Part shown: one piece after another, positions 37,086 to 44,539 of the stretch
Layout of the letters: each line of letters starts with the position of its first letter
Numbering within the stretch: position 1 is the stretch's first letter
Assembly (NCBI GenBank): GCA_023400405.1
Contig: JAEXFD010000044.1
Location: 62,001-126,000, forward strand
Direction: 5' to 3'
Length of the DNA stretch: 64,000 nt
From: Pseudomonadota bacterium
Lineage (GTDB): Bacteria; Pseudomonadota; Alphaproteobacteria; Sphingomonadales; Sphingomonadaceae
Program-made: the position numbers and the translations under genes
The notes under the pieces: generated by a model
Told to the model about the DNA's origin: nothing
Database searches by the model: none
Seen by the model: only the letters and a program-made list of their open reading frames with translations

Positions 37086-37694
37086 CTAGATCACGTCCAG
37101 CACGAGGCCGAGGTCGCGCGCTTCCTCGGCCTCGATATACCAGTTCGCGGGCGCGCGGGCGCAGACGTCTTCGAACGGCACGCGCGATCCGGCGACGATC
37201 GCGCGAAAGCCCTCTTCCTCGATCCGCACCGATTCCTCGATCTCGTGCAGCTTGGCCTTGAGGCTGGCGACCTGCATCTTGAGCGGACCCGACAGCTCGA
37301 CCGAGGAATGGATCTGGCGTTCGTGGATCATCAGCCGGGTGCCGCGCGTGAGGAAGCGCTGATCGACGGGGAAGGCGGCCATGAAGGTGGCGCCCGCCGA
37401 ATAGACCGCGACCTTGCCGAGGAACAGCGCTTCGCGCCCGGTATAGTCGCGCAACAGCCGGATCTCGTCGCCGATCAGCCGCGCGACCTCGGGATCGCCG
37501 CCCAGCGTCGAGAGCGAGACGACCAGCGGCCCATCCTGCGGTGCCGCGGCGAGCTGATCGCGGAAGCTCGCATACATCGCATGATCGACCGGGCCGGACA
37601 GCACGATATGCGGACGCGCGAGCAGCGGATAGAGCTGCGCGCGGCTTTCCTGGGAGCCGGCGGCGGACTGCGGAACGGGGGCGGGTTCGGTCAT
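37086..37694 (-). CDS. Orphan ClpP-like (S14) serine protease
   Basis: 202 residues. The ClpP fold is recognisable: VVSLSTLGGDPEVARLIGDE, the catalytic Ser S99 in KVAVYSAGATFMAAFP, and the His H124 in RLMIHERQIH. The segment that should supply the third residue (Asp171 in E. coli ClpP) reads VCARAPANWYIEAEEARDLG and has no aspartate at the matching place. The N-terminal 20 residues are Pro/Ala-rich and do not look like a ClpP propeptide. No ATPase partner (ClpX/ClpA) is nearby. It may be a diverged ClpP subunit or a stand-alone peptidase. Confidence 0.8.
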   Translation of the reverse strand: MTEPAPVPQSAAGSQESRAQLYPLLARPHIVLSGPVDHAMYASFRDQLAAAPQDGPLVVSLSTLGGDPEVARLIGDEIRLLRDYTGREALFLGKVAVYSAGATFMAAFPVDQRFLTRGTRLMIHERQIHSSVELSGPLKMQVASLKAKLHEIEESVRIEEEGFRAIVAGSRVPFEDVCARAPANWYIEAEEARDLGLVLDVI

Positions 37695-37748
37695 GGCCTG
37701 CGCAACCGGCAGGGGCGTCTCGGGTTCCTCGCCGGCAGCGAATTTCGT

Positions 37749-38720
37749 TCAGCCGCCCTTGAGCGCGTCGGTCGCCGACTTGCCCACCGGGTTGGTCGCG
37801 ACCTTGGGCATCCGCGCTTCGAGCGGGGCGAGCCAGGCCGCGACATGGGCGCCGATGCTCACTTGCGGATTGGACGGATTGAGCCCCGCCGCGCCTTCCC
37901 ATTGGCTGATCGTCTGGCGCGCTTCGTCCGATGCGGCTTCGAGCGGCTGGGGCTTGCGCAGCGCATGGTTGATCATCGCATCGCCGAAAAAGGTCCAGTC
38001 GTTCTCCGCCATGCAGCCGAAGCTGGGCCGGTCGGACGAGGCGGCAGTGAACAGCGCGGTGTCGGGGCTCGACAGCGGCCCGACGAAAATCCCCGAATAG
38101 CAGGCGGAAAGGATCAGCACGCGGTTCTTGATCCCAAGTTCGTCGAGAATCGTCGCCAGCCGCTTCGGGCTGAGCAGGCCGAAACCCTGATCGCCGTCAT
38201 GATAGGCGATGCCGACCTGCGCGCCGTGGCTGGTGGTGTAAAGGACGAGGACGTCCTGCTCCTTGTCCATCAGTTCGGCGACGCGGGCGAGCGCGAGGGT
38301 GAGGCTGGTCAGGCTGCCATTGGGGAGTTCGTCGGGGCCGGGTCCGGTCGGCCCGCCCAGGACGAGCGTGCGCCCGGCGGCATCGAACCGGCGGGACAGC
38401 ACCTTGCCCGCCTCGCGCGCCTCCCGGCCGAACACCGGGTCGCTGTCGAGCGCGACCGAGACGACATAGGCATCGACCTCGGCCTTGCGCTGCGGCTGGA
38501 GCGCGGCCAGCGCCACGTTGAGCTTGCGCGCATCGGCGAGCATCGCCTTGGCGGAGCGGCCGCGCTGGAGCTCGGGGCCGGGATCGAGGCCGTCGATGCC
38601 GTCCTGGCCGGAGACCAGTCCCGGCCAGTCGGACGTATGCGTCGCGCCGCGGTGCTGGGCGAGGGCGGACGGGGCGGAAAGCGCGGCCATCAGGGCAAGA
38701 AAGGCAAACGCGAAACGCAT
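37749..38720 (-). CDS. C13-family (legumain/caspase-like) cysteine protease, exported
   Basis: 323 residues from ATG 38720. A signal peptide (1-21, PSALAQ) precedes a C13 peptidase domain with the dyad H165 in VLYTTSHGAQVG and C207 in RVLILSACYSGIF, the usual caspase-clan spacing of about 40 residues. The segment GRTLVLGGPTGPGPDELPNGS probably caps the active site. Bacterial C13 proteins are poorly studied; eukaryotic relatives cleave after Asn or act as the GPI transamidase. Periplasmic location is expected. It lies between the ClpP-like gene and a membrane protein gene on one strand. Confidence 0.85.
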   Translation of the reverse strand: MRFAFAFLALMAALSAPSALAQHRGATHTSDWPGLVSGQDGIDGLDPGPELQRGRSAKAMLADARKLNVALAALQPQRKAEVDAYVVSVALDSDPVFGREAREAGKVLSRRFDAAGRTLVLGGPTGPGPDELPNGSLTSLTLALARVAELMDKEQDVLVLYTTSHGAQVGIAYHDGDQGFGLLSPKRLATILDELGIKNRVLILSACYSGIFVGPLSSPDTALFTAASSDRPSFGCMAENDWTFFGDAMINHALRKPQPLEAASDEARQTISQWEGAAGLNPSNPQVSIGAHVAAWLAPLEARMPKVATNPVGKSATDALKGG

Positions 38721-38791
38721 GATAGCTCGATTCCCGCAACGTGAGGCCCGCCATCCTCGCGGGCGCCACCGCGCTGTCAAGCGCGCAAGCC

Positions 38792-39343
38792 TCAGTGCCA
38801 GACCGCGGTGAGCGGATAGAGGAGGATCAGCCAGGCCAGGCATGCCATGGCGACCGGCCGGCTGCGTACCAGGATCGCGGCGATCGAAACCGGGAAGAAC
38901 GACCAGGTGAGGATCAGCGCGCGAACCGTCAGCATCCCCTTCACACCCAGCAGCGCCAGCACGGTGGCCATCAGCGCGACGTTGCACAGCAAGACGGCCC
39001 CCAGCACCTTGCGATAATGCCGGTCGAAATAGATATCGAGATCGCCCCATTCCTCGAAATCGTCGGGGAAGATCAGCGATGCGGCGACATAATAAAGCGC
39101 GGTCACCAGGAAACCGCCGAACAGCACCGGCCAGTTGAGCGGCATGAGGTCGCGCAGCACCCAGCCATACATCCAGAACGTGACCACGTCGCAGGACACG
39201 AAGATGCCGAGCAGCATCGTCGCCCAGCCGATCCGCACCTTGTGACGCGCCTTGAGCGCGCGACTGAGCCCGCCCAGCCCTTCGGCGAGGGCAAGGCCGA
39301 GCAGCAGGCCGAAAAAGCCGAACATGAATTCGAATGCGCTCAC
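38792..39343 (-). CDS. Integral membrane protein, function unknown
   Basis: 183 residues from GTG 39343 (VSAFEFMFGFFGLLLG), chosen because AAAGGGGAT lies upstream of it. About five hydrophobic helices, a basic cytoplasmic loop (LSRALKARHKVRIG) and an acidic loop (FPDDFEEWGDLDIYFDRHYRK cut here by helices on both sides). No family recognised. Its start is divergent to higB with 89 bp between, so the HigA operator may influence both. It is 71 bp upstream of the C13 protease gene on the same strand. Confidence 0.7.
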   Translation of the reverse strand: MSAFEFMFGFFGLLLGLALAEGLGGLSRALKARHKVRIGWATMLLGIFVSCDVVTFWMYGWVLRDLMPLNWPVLFGGFLVTALYYVAASLIFPDDFEEWGDLDIYFDRHYRKVLGAVLLCNVALMATVLALLGVKGMLTVRALILTWSFFPVSIAAILVRSRPVAMACLAWLILLYPLTAVWH

Positions 39344-39384
39344 CGGATCCCCTTTCTGCCAATGGTCACCGCACGGCTGCAATA

Positions 39385-39426
39385 CGTAAAGCGCCACTTG
39401 ACACTTTACGACCTGCCGCCTATTGC
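39385..39426 (+). promoter_or_regulatory. higBA promoter with overlapping operator; predicted leaderless transcript
   Basis: TTGACA (39398-39403), exactly 17 bp, then TATTGC (39421-39426) makes a near-consensus promoter. The inverted pair CGTAAAG (39385-39391) / CTTTACG (39404-39410) brackets the -35 box and is the likely HigA autorepression site. The toxin start GTG (39433) is 7 bp after the -10 box, where transcription should begin. Confidence 0.7.
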
Positions 39427-39432
39427 TTCTGG

Positions 39433-39720
39433 GTGCAGATCGAGTCCATCCGGCATAAGGCGCTGCGCAGCTTTGTCGAGACGGGCAAGCCCAGGGGATT
39501 GAACGCCAATGTCGCCGAGCGGCTGTTGCGGATGATCGCCTATCTGATGGCGATCGAAAGCGTCGAGGAACTGAAGATGCCGCCGAACTGGGGTGCGCAT
39601 CTACTCACCGGCGACCGGGCGGGCACCTGGTCGCTGACCGCGACGAAGAACTGGCGGATGACCTTCCGGGTTACGGAAGAAGGCATGATCGCCGATATGG
39701 ACCTGGAGGATTATCACTGA
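39433..39720 (+). CDS. higB: HigB/RelE-type toxin (mRNA endonuclease)
   Basis: 95 residues from GTG 39433 (read as M-QIESIRHKALRSFVETG). The RelE/HigB fold is seen in the start motif I-x-SIRHKALRSFVETGK, PPNWGAHLLTGD and the C-terminal WRMTFRV...DMDLEDYH. HigB toxins cut mRNA in the ribosomal A site. The first bases coincide with the predicted transcription start and no Shine-Dalgarno sequence exists, so translation is probably leaderless. The stop codon shares one base with the higA start, giving toxin-first order as in other higBA loci. Confidence 0.9.
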   Translation: MQIESIRHKALRSFVETGKPRGLNANVAERLLRMIAYLMAIESVEELKMPPNWGAHLLTGDRAGTWSLTATKNWRMTFRVTEEGMIADMDLEDYH

Positions 39721-40022
39721 TGGCCATCACCGTCGCATCCGACTTCACGGTTCATCCCGGCGAATGGCTGCGTTACGAGATCGTGGAGGCGAACGGGCTG
39801 AACGTGACCGGGGTAGCGGAGCATCTCGGCGTCACCCGCCAGGCGATGAGCGCGCTGCTCAACGCCCGGGCCGGCCTGTCCGCTGAAATGGCGATCCGCT
39901 TCGAAAAGGCGTTCGGGGTGAAGGCCGACACGCTTCTGCGGATGCAGAGCGCCCATGAATTGGCGAATGCGCGGGCGCGGGCAGGTGCGATCAAGGTCGC
40001 GCGGTTCGAGAAGGCGGCTTAG
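39720..40022 (+). CDS. higA: HigA-family antitoxin (XRE-type HTH)
   Basis: 100 residues. The HigA signature HPGEWLRYEIVEANGLNVTGVAEHLGV opens the protein, and the helix-turn-helix lies at about 28-52 (GVAEHLGVTRQAMSALLNAR). It binds and neutralises HigB and represses the operon through the CGTAAAG/CTTTACG operator. ATG overlaps the higB stop codon by one base. Confidence 0.92.
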   Translation: MAITVASDFTVHPGEWLRYEIVEANGLNVTGVAEHLGVTRQAMSALLNARAGLSAEMAIRFEKAFGVKADTLLRMQSAHELANARARAGAIKVARFEKAA

Positions 40023-40050
40023 AGTCGCGGCAACGACCTAGCCGTCGCCG

Positions 40051-41199
40051 TCAAGCGCGGGCAGGGCGATCCAGCCGCGTCTCGGCGCCGTTGGCATAGA
40101 TCGAGATGTCGAGCCCGCGCAACGCCGCGATCAGCGTGTCGAGATCGAGCAGGTCGAGGCAGGGGCGCGCGCCCGGCGCGATCCCTTCGCCGCGTGCGAG
40201 CTTCCGGGCGAGCAGGATCAGCGGAATGCACGGGATGTTCGGGCCATGCGCGGAGCGGGCGATGATGTGATAGCGATGTTCGAGTGGCGCTCCATCGATG
40301 CCGGTGCCGCGCATCGTCATGTGGAAGCCGCTGCGGCCCGAGCCCAGCGGATCGAACCAGAAGGACAGGCGCAGCAGCCGCCCAGCATAGGGCGCAAGGC
40401 TGCGGATCAGGCGGAACCGGACCAGCCAGCTCAGCGCCCAGGTGCCGAGATGGAGCAGCTTGATCTCGTGCCCCGCGACGAAGCTGAGGTTCTCGAGCTC
40501 GGGATATCGCGCGGGGAACAGCGCGAGGTCCGGGATGTCGCAATAGCCGAACAGGCGGGTGCCGAGCTCGGGGTAGCGCCGCGCGCGCAGTCCCTGCCAG
40601 CCGAACACGCGGCGCTGACGCCCGCCGCGAAGCTGGGTGAAGGGTTGGCCGACATAGGAGAGGATCGCCGCGGCGGTGCCGAGCCCGCGATTGGTCTGCT
40701 GCGCGGCGCTGATGCCATATTCGACCCGGGCCAGCCGGGCGAAGCGCGGACGATAGGCGTCGAGGATCGCGGCGGTGAGGCAGGGGACGCTGCTCGCCCC
40801 CGCGATGACTGCGACGCCGGCCGCCTTGGCCTCGGCGTCGAGCGCCCCGATGGACGCGACGAAATCGCGCGCATCGGCAAGGTCGATATAATGCGCGCGG
40901 GCCGCGATCGCGGCGCGGGCGACGCGGTGATCCTGTGCCTGAAACGGGCCGGTCGTGTGGAGGACGATGTCCGGGGCGATCTCGGCGAGGCGCGCCGCCA
41001 GATCGCCACCGATGTCGAGCGCGACGCCTTCGGCCGGGTTTACTGCGCCCAGCCGCGCGGCCGCCGCATCGGCCTTGGCTTGCGAGCGTCCGCCAATCAG
41101 CAGCTGGATGTTCGTATCGCCGGCCAGCCGGCGCGCGACATAGCCGCCGAAATTGCCATAGCCGCCGATCACCAGCACCCGCGCTATCGCGCCAGACAA
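40051..41199 (-). CDS. Saccharopine dehydrogenase-like NAD(P)-binding protein
   Basis: 382 residues from TTG 41199, with AGGGG about nine bases upstream. The N-terminal Rossmann motif VLVIGGYGNFGGYVARRL and the segment DIVLHTTGPFQAQDHRVARAA match the saccharopine dehydrogenase-like reductase family. Length and the long C-terminal part differ from true lysine-pathway enzymes; relatives include trans-acting enoyl reductases and proteins of unknown role. Function is unassigned. It is convergent to higBA with 28 bp between. Confidence 0.78.
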   Translation of the reverse strand: MSGAIARVLVIGGYGNFGGYVARRLAGDTNIQLLIGGRSQAKADAAAARLGAVNPAEGVALDIGGDLAARLAEIAPDIVLHTTGPFQAQDHRVARAAIAARAHYIDLADARDFVASIGALDAEAKAAGVAVIAGASSVPCLTAAILDAYRPRFARLARVEYGISAAQQTNRGLGTAAAILSYVGQPFTQLRGGRQRRVFGWQGLRARRYPELGTRLFGYCDIPDLALFPARYPELENLSFVAGHEIKLLHLGTWALSWLVRFRLIRSLAPYAGRLLRLSFWFDPLGSGRSGFHMTMRGTGIDGAPLEHRYHIIARSAHGPNIPCIPLILLARKLARGEGIAPGARPCLDLLDLDTLIAALRGLDISIYANGAETRLDRPARA

Positions 41200-41226
41200 A
41201 TGTCCAACCCCTCGTTATTCTTATGC

Positions 41227-41733
41227 TTAGAGGAACTCTTCCTCTAGCGACTCGATCATCTTGTTTAGAGCCTCGACTCTGCGCAATAGCACGCGGGCGC
41301 TATCCGCATCGATCGATCTGCCTCTTGTGAGAGCGCCGTTCAGAGCATTTTGTATATCGCGTCGAAGGTCCCTTTTCCCCCACGCGAGCTCTTGAAGAGA
41401 CCGCCGCTGACGAAGCGATAGATCAAATCTCTCAAGATAGTCGAAATCCAAACGCTCCCGCAGTCGCTGGACTCTCCATTCCGCATCATTAAATTCGGGC
41501 AATATATACTGCACATCCTCCTCGGGCGGCATTCGACCATCCGCAAGTGTTCCGAGTATGCGAAGAGTTCCTCGTGGCGTGAAATAGATCCCCCGCAGAG
41601 CCTCTATAATGGGGCGGGCTGCGGCGCGATCCTCACGAGTCCCGCGTCCCGCTTCCGCTACCGCGTTAGCCAGGTTAAGTGCGCTAGTTGCGGCTTCTAT
41701 CGCTCCAGGTATAGTCACGCAAAAAGCTCCCAT
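41227..41733 (-). CDS. Orphan protein of unknown function with atypical base composition
   Basis: 168 residues, soluble, largely helical, rich in Arg and Glu, with a predicted coiled-coil-like C-terminus (SARVLLRRVEALNKMIESLEEEFL). By eye its DNA is about half G+C while genes on either side are about two thirds, and it uses codons such as ATA and AGA that the neighbours avoid. I recognise no family. No Shine-Dalgarno sequence precedes the ATG. It sits between sdhA and the saccharopine-like gene; I infer recent horizontal acquisition. Confidence 0.65.
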   Translation of the reverse strand: MGAFCVTIPGAIEAATSALNLANAVAEAGRGTREDRAAARPIIEALRGIYFTPRGTLRILGTLADGRMPPEEDVQYILPEFNDAEWRVQRLRERLDFDYLERFDLSLRQRRSLQELAWGKRDLRRDIQNALNGALTRGRSIDADSARVLLRRVEALNKMIESLEEEFL

Positions 41734-41765
41734 TCATCGTGGGCATAACTATACCATATACTCTT

Positions 41766-43568
41766 CTAGTACACCCGCTTCTTCGGCTTGATGTATTCGA
41801 TCTCGTCGGTGAGCGTGTAGTCGTGGACCGGGCGGTAATCGATCGCAGTGATTCCGCGCTTGCCGCCCCAGCCGTCGAAGGTGGCGACGGTGTGCTTCAT
41901 CCAATTGGCGTCGTCGCGCTCGGGGAAATCCTCGTGCATGTGCGCGCCGCGGCTTTCCTTGCGGTTCTCGGCCGATTTGATCGTCACCACCGCCTGGCCG
42001 ATCAGATTGTCGAGCTCGAGGGTCTCGACCAGATCGGTGTTCCAGATCAGCGAACGGTCCTGGATGCCGACGTCCTGGAAGCTCTTATAGACTTCCTCCA
42101 TGTGCGCGACGCCTTCGCTGAGCAGTGCGCTGTCGCGGAACACGGCGCAGTGGCGCTGCATCGTCTTCTGCATGTCGGCGCGGATCTGCGCGGTGGGCTT
42201 GGCGCCCTTGGCGTTGCGGAAATGGTCGAGCCGGGTGAGCGCCTGTTCTTCCGAACCCTTGGGCAGCTCGTCATGCTTGCCGTTCGGCTTGAGCAGCTCC
42301 TTGAGCCGCAGGCCGGTGGCGCGGCCGAACACGACCAGGTCGATCAGCGAGTTGGAGCCGAGGCGATTGGCGCCGTGCACCGACACGCAGGCCGCCTCGC
42401 CGACCGCGAACAGGCCGGGGACGACCGCGTCCGGATCGCCATCCTTCAGGTGGACGACTTCGCCGTGATAATTGGTCGGCACGCCGCCCATATTGTAATG
42501 GACGGTGGGGACCACCGGCAGCGGCTGGCGGGTCAGATCGACGCCGGCGAAGATCTTGCCGGTCTCGGTGATGCCGGGCAGCCGCTCGTGCAGGATCTTC
42601 GGGTCGATATGGTTGAGGTGAAGGAAGATATGGTCCTTCTCCTTGCCCACGCCGCGGCCCTCGCGGATTTCCATCGCCATCGAGCGGGCGACGACGTCGC
42701 GGCTGGCGAGATCCTTCGCGCTCGGGGCATAGCGCTCCATGAAGCGTTCGCCTTCGGAATTGGTGAGGTAGCCGCCCTCGCCGCGCGCACCCTCGGTGAT
42801 CAGCACGCCGGCGCCGTAGATGCCGGTGGGGTGGAACTGGACGAACTCCATGTCCTGCAGCGCGATCCCCGCGCGCAGCGCCATGCCGTTGCCGTCGCCG
42901 GTGCAGGTATGTGCGGAAGTCGCCGACTGATAGACGCGGCCGCCGCCGCCCGTCGCCAGCACCACGGCGTGGCTGCGGAAGCGGTGGATGCTGCCGTCTT
43001 CCATGCAGAGCGCGATCACGCCCCGGCAGGCGCCGTTCTCCATGATCAGGTCGAGCGCGAAATATTCGACGTAGAAGTCCGCGTCGTACTTCAGGCTCTG
43101 CTGGTAGAGCGCATGGAGCATGGCATGGCCGGTGCGGTCCGCCGCGGCGCAGGTGCGCTGCACGGGCGGGCCTTCACCCATATTCTGCATATGGCCGCCA
43201 AACGGGCGCTGGTAGATCGTGCCATTGTCGTTGCGGCTGAACGGCACGCCGGCATGTTCGAGCTCGTACACCGCCTGCGGGGCCTCGCGGACCATGTACT
43301 CGATCGCGTCCTGGTCGCCGAGCCAGTCGGAGCCCTTGACGGTATCGTACATGTGCCACGACCAATGGTCGGGCGTGTTGTTGCCCAGGCTCGCCGCGAT
43401 GCCGCCCTGGGCCGCTACGGTGTGTGAACGGGTGGGGAAGACCTTGGTGATGCAGGCGGTGCGCAGCCCGGCTTCGGCGCAGCCCATCGTCGCGCGCAGG
43501 CCCGAACCGCCGGCGCCGACGATCACGGCGTCATAGCTATGGTCGATGATCTTGTAGGCAGCAGGCAT
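41766..43568 (-). CDS. sdhA: Succinate dehydrogenase flavoprotein subunit
   Basis: 600 residues. FAD-binding GAGGSGLRATMG (18-29), the covalently flavinylated H49 in RSHTVAAQGGI, and the substrate region VYQSATSAHTCTGDGNGMAL with HPTGIYGAGVLITEG are as in other SdhA proteins. It oxidises succinate to fumarate and passes electrons to SdhB. One base overlaps the sdhD stop region (ATG at 43568), and sdhC-sdhD-sdhA are clearly one operon. sdhB does not follow; instead the AT-rich orphan gene starts 32 bp away. Confidence 0.97.
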   Translation of the reverse strand: MPAAYKIIDHSYDAVIVGAGGSGLRATMGCAEAGLRTACITKVFPTRSHTVAAQGGIAASLGNNTPDHWSWHMYDTVKGSDWLGDQDAIEYMVREAPQAVYELEHAGVPFSRNDNGTIYQRPFGGHMQNMGEGPPVQRTCAAADRTGHAMLHALYQQSLKYDADFYVEYFALDLIMENGACRGVIALCMEDGSIHRFRSHAVVLATGGGGRVYQSATSAHTCTGDGNGMALRAGIALQDMEFVQFHPTGIYGAGVLITEGARGEGGYLTNSEGERFMERYAPSAKDLASRDVVARSMAMEIREGRGVGKEKDHIFLHLNHIDPKILHERLPGITETGKIFAGVDLTRQPLPVVPTVHYNMGGVPTNYHGEVVHLKDGDPDAVVPGLFAVGEAACVSVHGANRLGSNSLIDLVVFGRATGLRLKELLKPNGKHDELPKGSEEQALTRLDHFRNAKGAKPTAQIRADMQKTMQRHCAVFRDSALLSEGVAHMEEVYKSFQDVGIQDRSLIWNTDLVETLELDNLIGQAVVTIKSAENRKESRGAHMHEDFPERDDANWMKHTVATFDGWGGKRGITAIDYRPVHDYTLTDEIEYIKPKKRVY

Positions 43569-43957
43569 CAGAGCGCGGCTCCCGCCGTGAAGGCGACCTT
43601 GAGGATCGAGAAGATCGCCGTCGCACCCGCCGCGATCGTGAAGAAATTGATCAGCACGAGGAGGACGACGCGGGTTTCGTCATGCTGATAGTCCTCGATC
43701 ACCACCTGCAGGCCGAGGCGGAAATGATAGAAGACACTGGTGACGAGCAGGACCAGCGGCACCGCCACGGTCGTCTGGCTCATCCAGCCGCGGATCGTCT
43801 CGTAATCATGCGCGGGGAGCAGCGCCATGCTGGCGACGAACCACAGCATCAGGATCAGGTTCGATCCCGCGGTGAGCCGCTGGTGCCACCAATGATGCGT
43901 GCCCTCATGGGCCGAGCCCAGGCCGCGGACGCGGCCGACGCTGGTGCCGTTACCCAT
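43568..43957 (-). CDS. sdhD: Succinate dehydrogenase membrane anchor subunit
   Basis: 129 residues, three membrane helices, starting VRGLGSAHEGTHHWWHQRLTAGSN, which is the usual alphaproteobacterial SdhD opening. It holds the heme/quinone site with SdhC; the His in SVFYHFRLGLQ is a heme-ligand candidate. It overlaps sdhC by 8 bp and abuts sdhA, consistent with tight translational coupling. Confidence 0.94.
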   Translation of the reverse strand: MGNGTSVGRVRGLGSAHEGTHHWWHQRLTAGSNLILMLWFVASMALLPAHDYETIRGWMSQTTVAVPLVLLVTSVFYHFRLGLQVVIEDYQHDETRVVLLVLINFFTIAAGATAIFSILKVAFTAGAAL

Positions 43958-44372
43958 TGCTCTTCTCCAGCAGGAACACCCAGAAGGCCGCGGTCGCGAC
44001 CAGCGAGACGACGAAGGTCAGATAGGCAGTGGTCTTGTTGCCCTTGAGCTCGAAATTGGCGCCCTGATCGAGGAACAGGTGGCGCGTGCCCGAGGCGAGA
44101 TGCTGGAAGAACACCAGCGTCAGGCCGATGCCGATCACATAGCCCGCGATGTTGGGCTCGCCCGATTTCAGCGTGAACAGGTCCATGAATGCGCCATAGG
44201 CGGCGGGACCCGAAGCGAGCGCGACCAGCCAGGCGACGAACAGGAGCGTGCCGACCGTGGCCATCCCGGTGCCGGTGGCGCGATGGAGGATCGAGACCGC
44301 CATGCCCGGCCCCCATTTCCAGATCGAGAGATGCGGCGACAGCGGTCGCGCTTCGTTGCGCACATTGGCCAA
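43950..44372 (-). CDS. sdhC: Succinate dehydrogenase cytochrome b556 subunit
   Basis: 140 residues from TTG 44372 with AGGAAAG upstream. RPLSPHLSIWKW and SILHRATGTGM are the hallmark quinone-site and first-helix motifs, and the heme ligand His lies in FQHLASGTRHLFLDQG. Three membrane helices. It is the first gene of the sdhCDA unit; its promoter must be in the 167 bp shared with the divergent chemoreceptor gene. Confidence 0.95.
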   Translation of the reverse strand: MANVRNEARPLSPHLSIWKWGPGMAVSILHRATGTGMATVGTLLFVAWLVALASGPAAYGAFMDLFTLKSGEPNIAGYVIGIGLTLVFFQHLASGTRHLFLDQGANFELKGNKTTAYLTFVVSLVATAAFWVFLLEKSNG

Positions 44373-44539
44373 GGGTCAGCTTTCCTTTCCGATCGGTGCC
44401 GTCTCCTTAGTCCGGGCAACGCCGGATGCAAGGCCGATGCGAAGGCCGCCACGTGGCTAACTCCGTCTTAACGGATTGGACGGCATATCCTCGGGCCAGC
44501 GGCCGGGCGTCCCGCGGTCGCAGTCAGGGGACCGATTTC

